A stretch of 64,000 nucleotides of DNA, taken from the NCBI GenBank assembly GCA_951812925.1, contig OX638372.1, positions 64,683,407 through 64,747,406 on the forward strand, given 5' to 3'. Origin of the DNA: Calliopum simillimum (lineage: Eukaryota > Arthropoda > Insecta > Diptera > Lauxaniidae). A program made the translations under genes and the position numbers. The notes under the pieces are model-generated. The model worked only from the letters and a program-made list of their open reading frames with translations, was not told the DNA's origin and searched no databases. Each line of letters starts with the position of its first letter. Position 1 is the stretch's first letter. Shown here piece after piece: positions 56,200-64,000 of the stretch.

Positions 56200-57311
56200 A
56201 GCACATCTTAAAAATTTTACCCATAAAAAAAAAAAAAAAATAAATAAAAATTAGGGAATAAAATTATTTTGCAAAGAAATTTCAAAGAAATATTTTAATG
56301 GAATAGTTCTGCATAAAAATAAGTCAAGGATAACCGAGAGACGTCTGTAGAATTTTTGAATTTTAACACACAACTATCTTGTTCAAACTGCAAAACAAAA
56401 AGCTAAGCAAAATATTAATTTATTTTCATAACGAACATCAATTACCAGAGTGAAGCAACTCAATAGCGGTCAGGTTTTGCAATCGAAGACCAACTGAACT
56501 TAGTGCTAAGATTATCGAAAAGAATTGACGAGTTTATTTTGAGTTGTGTCGCTATTACAATATCCATACCAAACATTGCATTGAATTAAGTGTTACACAT
56601 ACGACGTGGTTAGCAAGTTTGTATGATGTATGTACATAAACATTAGTAATAGTACACATTCGCGAGAGTGTAGGTGGCTGTTGCAATTTACATATGTTAA
56701 GAAGCTGCTACTCAGTAGTTTATAGGCTGCACTAAGTGCATTTCTTATACAAATGTCAACGGGAATGCTAATGAATGAGTCTGAATCGTGTAAAGTCAAC
56801 ACTTCATTTGTCTTTATTTTCGAAAATGCCATAATATGAATAAATGTCAGAGGCAGATTTCATCAGCTGTGCTGTCTTTCGTCTCACATAATAAAATTAA
56901 ATAAATTATTGTGCCTATAAATTTTGAGAAAAAACAGCAGCACCCAAATTCTATTAAGACTCACAGCTGGTTACTTTTGTGGAAAACCCTACGTGCATAA
57001 ATACGAGTGGTGACACAGTCTAAGCAAAGCATTGGAAGGCTAAGTAGCCACATTACTACGTGAAAAGGATAAACGAATAAAGTTTCACTATTTGTTTCGT
57101 TTTCTTTTTTATTCCCTTAGGGTTTTCTTTTAATTTGTATGCACTAAGGATATGCTCAAGTAAAGCATAATTTTTCACAGATTATTATGGTACAAATAAA
57201 GAACATTCTTTATTGCACTGAGTAAGAAAAAAGGCATTCAAGCATATTTGTGTTACCCTTGTTAGTTGCATGTGATGAAAATCAAATCTTATCTAGGAAA
57301 ATACACATTTC
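56200..57311. other. Sequence without a recognised feature
   Basis: About 1.1 kb with only short frames. No receptor TM1-TM3 motif recognised on the minus strand. Confidence 0.4.
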
Positions 57312-57313
57312 TA

Positions 57314-58416
57314 CAGGGTGCTTCATTATCATATTTTTCATTTCAGTTTTCAGTCAACTTAAAAAATGCAAATGGTTTAGCATGAAGAAAATATTTTATT
57401 TGACTTGCGCACGAAGAGCACTCAACTATGTTCATCGATACAACCCTTAGAAGCGCTATAAATTTTTCCTTGAAATCCTTTATAAACAGTTTGATCCGAC
57501 TTGACTTTTTCAAAATAAGTGGTCCAATAGTAGGTGTGGTACTTTGTTATCGATTAAAATCTGCATTATCGACCCATGTCCACCATATTTTGTACCATTT
57601 TCATCGTGACAGTATAAGATTTTAGTTATGAATCGCTACATGAAAGATTAACGCATTGGTATCGTCGAATTTTGGATCTTAATTTCCAAGTCAATTTCAA
57701 AAATCCAAAATTCCTAAAAATCATATTTTCGAATGGAGCTTATTTCCACCTCGAAGACTATGATAACATACAAAACTGCTATATCTGGGGCTCGGAAAAT
57801 CTACAAGTGATCATGGAGAGACCGATGCATCCACCGCGGGCCACTGTTTGGTGCGGTTTATAATTCGGGCCGTTTTTTTTTCGAAGATGAGAACAGAAAC
57901 ACCTGAGCGGTACCACACTATGTTGGGGGACTATTTTGTACTAGAGGTTGAAGTTCTGGGTCTGGATGATTTGTGGTTTCAACAGGACGGCGCTATACCA
58001 CACACAACTTGCCTCAATTCGGACTTTTTGCGTCGCAAATTTCCAAACCGTGTAATTTCTTGTCGGGGTGATGTGAATTGGCCGCCCAGATCATGCGATT
58101 TGACACCGTTAGACTTTTTTTCTGTGGGGTTACATGAAGGATAAAGTCTATGTAAGTGATCTGAACACGATTCCAGACTTGAAAAGCATCGGTGATTCCG
58201 GCCATTCCGGAGGCCATGCTGCAAAATGTCATCGAAAATATGGCCGAAAGCGTGAGATATCTACGGAATAGTCGCGATGAACATATCTGCGAAATAATTT
58301 TCCATCCGCAATCTTATTGTGTGACTTTTCGTACGAAATAAAATATTTGGAAAAATTCCGAACCGTTTGTGTTTTATTCAAAATCAAAGTACCGCACGTC
58401 TTAATGAAACACTCTT
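57314..58416 (+). mobile_element. DD41D (rosa-type) mariner, 1103 bp
   Basis: CAGGGTGCTTCATTA and TAATGAAACACTCTT are imperfect complements bounded by TA (57312-57313, 58417-58418). The transposase remnant starts near 57628 (ATGAATCGCTACATG) and is split by shifts and stops. Catalytic landmarks: IIFSNGAYFHL (first Asp changed to Asn), DLWFQQDGAIPHTT (second Asp) and WPPRSCDLTPLDFF (third Asp), with 41 residues between the last two. RYLRNSRDEHICEIIFHPQS is the expected C-terminus. DD41D mariners were first described from tephritid flies (Ceratitis rosa). Confidence 0.8.
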
Positions 58417-58601
58417 TATATGTTTATTAATGTTACATCCAATGAAATTTCAAACTTAACATTAGTTTATTAATAAATATTATTTATCATATATACATGT
58501 AGCATGGGGTATAACATAAGTTTAAGATTTCTAATGTCGTATGTCAAGGTGCTACGTAAATTAACTTCAGTATTCCAATCTATTTAAGTATGTTCTTATT
58601 A

Positions 58602-59490
58602 TTGGGTGTGCAACTTAAAAACCGAAATTTTTTAGCGAAATTTGATGCTTTATTGTGGAAAAATGTTACAATATATTTTATTCAAAGTATTGTCCATTGG
58701 AAGCTACAACATTTCCCCATCTTTCAGGCAATTTATGAATTCCATCCCAAAAAAATTGCGCCAGCTTGGCGGCCAAAAATGAATCTATCCAATTTTCGAT
58801 ATCTTGAACTTAAGTGAAGCGTATTCCTGATAGGGCATTCTGCATCGATCGGAACAAATGGAAGTCTGATGGTGCATGGTCTGGGCTATAAAGCGGGTGA
58901 GGCAAAATTTCCCATCCGTTGTTTTCCGTTGTTTTCCAGGTAATTTTTGACTGGGGCAGCAATATGTGGCCGAGCGTTGCCATGATGAAAACTTATTGCT
59001 TCGTGTCTGGTCGCATTTTCCTGGCGTTTTTCGATGATGGCACGCTTCAAACGTATTAATTGTGTTCGATAGAGGTCACCTGTGAGCATTACAGAGCATT
59101 ACCTTGGCACCATGGATATTTGCCTTTGGCTGGGAAGGTCCTGGTTGTCCGGGCTTCATATATGAATGTTTGCGTTTCGAGTTGTCGTAATGGATCCATT
59201 TTTCATCCCCAGTCACGATCCGATGCAAAAATGACTTTTGGCAGCAGTTTTCTTTGCAAAAAAATGACCCAACAGAACCTCCCGCAAATGCTGTCTTTTT
59301 CTCCAATTTTCGAAGTTATTCATCGTGAAAAATAATAATGATGCACACAAGATAAAATTGTTTTGTTGATTGATTTTGACAGCTGTCAAATGTACCTTCA
59401 AAATGACATATATATAAAGTTCGAGCTTTCACGATATTTGTTAGTACGGACATCCACCGTCAAATTCCGGTTTTTAAGTTGTACACCCAA
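58602..59490 (-). mobile_element. Mariner copy with internal deletion, 889 bp
   Basis: Ends TTGGGTGTGCAACTTAAAAA and the complement of TTTTTAAGTTGTACACCCAA, flanked by TA (58600-58601, 59491-59492). On the minus strand the transposase begins near 59335 (MNNFENWRK, QHLREVLLGHFF, KKTAAKSH). It then jumps to HRIVTGDEKWIHYDNSKRK (first Asp), HSYMKPGQPGPS, MLTGDLYRTQLIRLKRAIIE and ISFHHGNARPHIA. About 120 codons of DNA-binding domain are missing, and the second catalytic Asp is Gly (HHGNARPH). The third Asp region is also degraded. Confidence 0.8.
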
Positions 59491-59492
59491 TA

Positions 59493-59960
59493 TTTATTAG
59501 TTGAAACTTATCATTTATCATCATTTGGTTAGCATTTTTCACTTAGCACTTTTTTTCTTCAAAAATCTCATGTTAAACATCTTAAAAAACACAAGATGTT
59601 GCATCAACATTTGTTCACCCTGTGTTATAAAAAATGTCTGACACAAGAAAGGCGACAGACTGTAAGAATATCAATGATGACAAGACCATGTACCATATGA
59701 TGTCCGATTAAGAGCTGACCAACGTTTCCGTTTTTTTTTGTCCTTGCTTCCGCTGTGATTTGTTTTCCGACACTTTTTTCAGCCAGAAGTAAAATTTTTG
59801 TTCTCATATTGTATAAACTAACAAGCTTTGCAAAAACAAAAAAAAAAGTACATTTCAGTGCAAAGAATCCTTAAAAATGGAAAAAAGAGCGAAAAGAAAA
59901 CGTGAAACACGTTATGTAACTTTTTATATCGCTATGTCAATGCAACAACAATCCTGTCAA
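59493..59960. other. Sequence without a recognised feature
   Basis: No supported gene or repeat between the mariner copy and the dispersed repeat. Confidence 0.4.
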
Positions 59961-59964
59961 ACCA

Positions 59965-60135
59965 GGGTTCTCTTAAGTGGCACCATTGCAAAGTTATAAG
60001 GAAAAAACAAAACAAGAAAAGTCGAAATTCAGTGAAAATTCAAATTTTTAAAAATATTAAAATTTAATTATTTCAAAACTAGAAAATTGGAGTTATCTAA
60101 CTAGTTGTAGCATTGAAGTGGCGATATTTTTTTGA
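59965..60135 (+). repeat. Dispersed repeat, copy 2 (see 35970)
   Basis: Diverged homologue of 35970-36140 in the same orientation; see that entry for shared blocks. The sequence from 60136 to 60490 shows nothing further. Confidence 0.5.
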
Positions 60136-60494
60136 GGATTTTTTTGAGATTTTTGAATGTTTTTTAAAAATATGGAAATTTTTTGACTGCTATATGTCAA
60201 CTTTTCTCAAATTTTGATATTTTTTGATTTTTAAACTTTGCCTAATTCTTCAAAATGTTTCATCTGTTTTCGGAATTTTCAGCCTCTTCACAGTTTGGAA
60301 AAATGTACACTGTAAACCACATAAATGGAACAGCTTTTATTTTGAAACTCTGCTTAAAACGTCAAATTACAAAAATCCCTTGATTGCAGCCAAGTATTTG
60401 AACACATTCAACAAAGTTTGCCTTTCAATTTTTTTCAATATAGTACCTTTTGTGTTATCCCATGCATATTTTTATGACAATTGAAAATTTTGAA

Positions 60495-60837
60495 ATTTTT
60501 TAGGGTATGTAACTTCGGACGTCGTACGCTCAAACCATTTGTCAAAGCACTTTGCTCAGTCCGAAGATGATGGGTCGAAAACACTTCGTCGCTTCTTCGG
60601 GTGATGCAAATCGTTATCCACGCATCTGATATTTGATTCTTGGAATCAAAAAGAAGTAAATGCGTCCCAAGTTGTTACTGCAAGGCAGACAACCCATCAA
60701 TTCAATTTTTTGAGCGCTGAAATTCTCGATTGATTCAGCCGATGTGTTAAAGCTTATATTGTCTTTGTGTTTTGGGTTGGCTTCTTTCAATTTATCGAAA
60801 ACTTCTGGCAAACAAATGGTCGCGTTCTATGCTGAAT
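60495..60837 (-). pseudogene. Mariner transposase C-terminal fragment
   Basis: Minus-strand text EVFDKLKEANPKHKDN, NTSAESIENFSAQKIELMG and RIYFFLIPRIKYQMRG matches the region from the second catalytic Asp (lost here, N in FN) to beyond the third in mariners (AGQKIELMGHPPYSPDLAPN-type context, here CLPCSNNLGRIY). It is truncated at 60838 by the 1294-bp mariner. Related to, but distinct from, that element. Confidence 0.65.
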
Positions 60838-60839
60838 TA

Positions 60840-62133
60840 CGTAGGGCACTACTTATATTTCGGGAATAGCAAATAATAACAAACATTTTTAATTGAAAAT
60901 GGTTTTATTGTTTTTCAAAACATTCCTCTTGATGATCAATATGCATTCATTCAAACCATTTGTCATAGCACTTTTCCCATTCCTCTTGAGATACCTGCAA
61001 AACATGGTTTTTGAACGCTTCGACTGCTTCTTCGGCGCTCGTAAATTGTTGACTATGCAGTTTACCTTTGATGTTCGGGAACATGAAGAAGTTATTGGGT
61101 GCCAAATCAGGACTGTATGGAGGATGAGTCATCAATTTGATGTTTTTACTGCTCAAAAATTCACCTGTTTCACAAAATGTATGAGAGCTCGCATTGTCAT
61201 GATGGAGAATTATTCATCTTCGGTGGTTGGTTTTACGAATTTCTCCGAAGACTTTTGGCAAACAAATGTTCGTGTACCACTCAAAACTGACCGCTTTACG
61301 TTGCTCAAGTGGAACAGTGGCCACATGATCCATTCGGCCGAAGAAACAGGCGACCATTTGCTTCACTGTGCTTCTTCCACGAACAACTTTTGTTGGATTT
61401 AGCTCGTCTTGGAATACCCACATGGTCGATTGCTGTTTTGTTTCCGGCTCATACGCATATATCCATGATTTGTCACCTGTAACGATCTTATACACGTCTT
61501 TTGAAGCACCACGGTCGAATTTTTTAATCATTTCCTTACACCAAACGATGTGAGCCTTTTTTGAGCGATTGATAAATGATGGGGTTTCCAACGAGAACAA
61601 ACGTTTTTTACAACTAAATGTTCATGCAAAATCGAATGTATTGAAGTGGAAATAATGTGCAAGGGTGTTTCTATCCAACAATATGCCACATGACGATCTT
61701 TCATTATCAATTCATGCACTGCATCGATGTTTTGTGGCACAAAAACCGATTTTGGACGACCATCACGGAATTCGTCGGTGATCAAACTCCGACCACAATT
61801 GAATTCACAATACCAACCATATACTGTGGTTTTCGATGGCTCTTTATTGCCATACAAAGAACTGAGTTCATCGACACATTCTTGTTGACATAATCCACGT
61901 CGAAAGTTGTGAAAACTAATCCCACGAAAACCTTCTCTTAAAATTTCCATTTTTTGCCCAAATTGATTTGCTTAACTCACTGGAAACAAAATAAATAGCA
62001 CTTGTACATCAAAACGTTGTGAGTACGTTTATTACGTTTATGCAAAAAAATGTCAAACTTTATTATGGTGTTGCCAGATTTTATCTATTGACATTAGTGT
62101 TGCCAGTTCCCGAAATATAAGTAGTGAACCTCG
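60840..62133 (-). mobile_element. Full-length mariner, 1294 bp
   Basis: The ends share CACTACTTATATTTCGGGAA, with short divergent outer bases (CGTAGGG versus CGAGGTT), and TA on both sides (60838-60839, 62134-62135). 1.29 kb is the normal mariner length. It holds one transposase gene with a frameshift and a stop. It inserted into an older mariner fragment. Confidence 0.85.
60947..61950 (-). pseudogene. Mariner transposase (DD34D type, inactive)
   Basis: Starts at 61950 (MEILREGFRGISFHNFRRGL). The DNA-binding HTH domains include SKTTVYGWYCEFNCGR and RDGRPKSVFVPQNI. A frameshift lies between about 61600 and 61530. The catalytic part has KIVTGDKSWIYAYEPETKQQ (first Asp), a stop at 61214-61216 after KTNHRR, LHHDNASSH (second Asp) and PPYSPDLAPNNFFMFP, where the third catalytic Asp is Asn (canonical APNDFF/APSDYH). 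EEWEKCYDKWFE is the normal C-terminal tail. Three independent lesions make it non-functional. Confidence 0.85.
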
Positions 62134-62135
62134 TA

Positions 62136-62359
62136 GGAAACTCTTATTGGATCACCCGTAAGGTTGCAATCTTTTATCCTGTCAAAAATTAGTACTTCTA
62201 CACCGTTTACATTCAAACTTCCGAATACATTGTTGTAAAAATGAGGTTGAGGTTTAGTTGCCATAGGCCATCCTCAGTATCTGTGAACTTGTTTGTGTAA
62301 AAGGTGACACGCCTTTTAGTCTGAATACGCCAACTAATGCTCAGGGTTTGAGTAAACAT
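62136..62359. other. Short stretch without a recognised feature
   Basis: Lies between the mariner and the second GGGGA element. May include the other half of the older mariner fragment, but no match was readable. Confidence 0.35.
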
Positions 62360-62361
62360 TA

Positions 62362-63469
62362 GGGGAGCTTCGGATATGTTGTATAGTCGGATAATGTGGT
62401 ATAATCGCATATCTATGATTTGGATAAGAATTTGCGGACTTCGTATGTTTTATCAGTTCAGAAAACAAGAAAAACCAAGGATGTATTGCTCTCCTGCACT
62501 AAAAATTAGTTTTCAGCTGTCGGTTAAATCAAATATTGAATCGCGTGTGGTCGACTTTTTTTCCGCATTTTTTGTAGAAAATTTTATTGAAGAAAAAGTT
62601 GTGTTCTGTGCAAGTTTTATTTACATTCGGTTAAGGTAAGTGCTAAATAAATATTATGAAATAAGTGTTTAACTGAGTAAATTCACAAAGTTTTCCATTT
62701 TATTTTTATAATGTTGTAATTTCTAAAAGTCGTCCAATATGGTACAGTTGAAGGCGGGTAATGTGGTATAGGAGTATTTTTTATACCCTTCACCCAGGGT
62801 ATATTAACTTTGTCCTTCCGTTTGTAATACAGAGAAGGAGGCGAGGCAGATATGGAAAAGTATGCATATTCTTGATCAGCGTCACCTTCTAGCTGGCTGG
62901 CTTTGTGGGTGGGTAAGCGTGGAAATACATTTTCTAGGATAACTGAGCAAGATAGTTCAATAAAATTTGGTACACTGCTTCCATCGTCAAAGTTAGCTTG
63001 TGGGATTGAAAATGAGCGAAATCGGTCAACGGACACGCCTACCGCCCGTAAACGAATTCAACGGATTGTAAGCGCAAGCTCTGAGAAAAAAATTTTGCAA
63101 ATTCCAACAAGAGGGCGTGGCACTCCCATATATGCAAAAGCTTCAAAACGCCGTACTGAGAGAGTTTTTTGATATAACCGAACTAAATTTCACTCAGACA
63201 CTAAGAACTATAAATGCAAGCTCTGAGCGAAAACTGGGTAAAATCGGACTAGAGAGCGTGGCACCTCCCATATAAGCAAAAGATTCAAAACGCTACACTG
63301 AAAACGTTTTTTGAGATAATTCAACCAAATTTCACTCAGACACTAAAAACTATAAATGCAAGCTTTGAGCAAAAAATATCTGGCTATATGGTATAAGTAA
63401 CCACGTTACACTACTTATGTGTACCACATTACCCACCCACTTTTCAAGTACAGGTTTTTTGACATACAT
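62362..63469. mobile_element. Second GGGGA TA-element copy, interrupted twice
   Basis: Starts GGGGAGCTTCGGATATGTTG after TA and matches 38276-39155 over about 400 bp (AGAAAACAAGAAAAACCAAGG / AGAAAACATGAAAAACAAGG; GCGTGTGGTCGACTTTTTTT; TTTTATTTACATTCGGTTAA). An INE-1-like repeat interrupts it at 62781. It resumes near 63390 (TGTGTACCACATTACCCACC) and a mariner follows at 63471. The right end is not reached. Confidence 0.65.
62781..63375 (-). mobile_element. INE-1-like repeat, copy D
   Basis: Minus orientation: begins at the plus-strand left with TTATACCCTTCACCCAGGGT, then the complement of the CCTTCTC and TGATCAAGAATATGCATACT blocks, an abbreviated CAGC tract and CGGTAGGCGTGTCCGTTGAC. The distal part has a direct duplication of about 190 bp (AAATGCAAGCTCTGAGCGAA and GGGCGTGGCACTCCCATATA repeated). 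Confidence 0.6.
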
Positions 63470-63470
63470 A

Positions 63471-64000
63471 TTGGGTGTACAACTTAAAAACCGGAATTTT
63501 TTAGCGAAATTTGATGCTTTATTGTGGAAAAATGTTACAATATATTTTATTCAAAGTATTGTCCATTGGAAGCTACAACATTTCCCCATCTTTCAGGCAA
63601 TTTATGAATTCCATCCCAAAAAAATGAATCTATCCAATTTTCGATATCTTGAACTTAAGTGAAGCGTATTCCTGATAGGGCATTCTGCATCGATCGGAAC
63701 AAATGGAAGTCTGATGGTGCAAGGTCTGGGCTATAAAGCGGGTGAGGCAAAATTTCCCATCCGTTGTTTTCCGTTGTTTTCCAGGTAATTTTTGACTGGG
63801 GCAGCAATATGTGGCCGAGCGTTGTCATGATGAAAAATTATTGCTTCGTGTCTGGTCGCATTTTCCTGGCGTTTTTCGATGATGGCACGCTTCAAACGTA
63901 TTAATTGTGTTCGATAGAGGTCACCTGTGAGCATTACAGAGCATTACCTTGGCACCATGGATATTTGCCTTTGGCTGGGAAGGTCCTGGTTGTCCGGGCT
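63471..64000 (-). mobile_element. Mariner copy, cut by the window end
   Basis: Starts TTGGGTGTACAACTTAAAAA after TA and is nearly identical to 58602-59490 from the left end. It lacks a 20-bp segment (TTGCGCCAGCTTGGCGGCCA) present in the other copy. The second catalytic Asp is kept ([11 protein letters not shown]) where the 58.6-kb copy has Gly. It continues beyond 64000. Confidence 0.8.

Noticed and set aside
60893..61402. 169-codon plus-strand frame
   Set aside because: Antisense shadow of the mariner transposase on the minus strand.

Overview
The window is AT-rich nuclear DNA from an insect, most likely a higher fly. The one host gene is a G-protein-coupled receptor closest to the dipteran CCK-like/sulfakinin receptors. 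Four consecutive exons lie on the minus strand (36657-36457, 27101-26706, 6082-5776, 2346-1938). They join in phase (1, 1, 2) through consensus splice sites and cover ICL2/TM4 through TM7 and the C-tail. The exons for the N-terminus and TM1-TM3 were not found and probably lie beyond 64000. A tephritid source is an inference: the DD41D mariner lineage here resembles the rosa elements described from tephritids, and the INE-1-like repeats are fly-type.

Nearly everything else is transposon-derived, filling introns of 3.4, 20.6 and 9.4 kb and the 27 kb upstream of the first recognised exon. Class I: a Jockey-clade LINE on the minus strand (about 51060-46040; ORF1 intact, ORF2 split by one frameshift), a 5'-truncated RTE-clade LINE (56190-55090) and a probable solo LTR (28919-29295). 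Class II: four DD37E Tc1-like copies (1-1000, 15640-16290, 24190-25230, 51673-52617), two DD41D mariners (40110-42724, 57314-58416), one 1294-bp mariner (60840-62133), a mariner fragment (60495-60837), three copies of another mariner (28783-35390, 58602-59490, 63471-end), a non-autonomous hAT with a perfect 8-bp duplication (27764-28769), a Transib-like element (40425-41473), a pogo-like derivative (12781-13704) with two elements of the same architecture (22572-23445, 38276-39155), and a non-autonomous Helitron (33290-34808).

The most distinctive content is a set of long fold-back elements with CACGG...CCGTG ends (17917-19965, 20334-21718, 30955-32812, 29294-30254). The first three carry perfect 4-bp target duplications, and all share an internal module also found alone near 5340 and 23600. 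Much of 27.3-35.4 kb is one nest: a mariner opened by a solo LTR, two fold-back elements, a MITE and a third fold-back that itself holds the Helitron.

No bacterial genes, CRISPR arrays, rRNA or complete tRNA genes were seen. All transposase and reverse-transcriptase genes are broken; the Jockey ORF1 is the longest intact frame.
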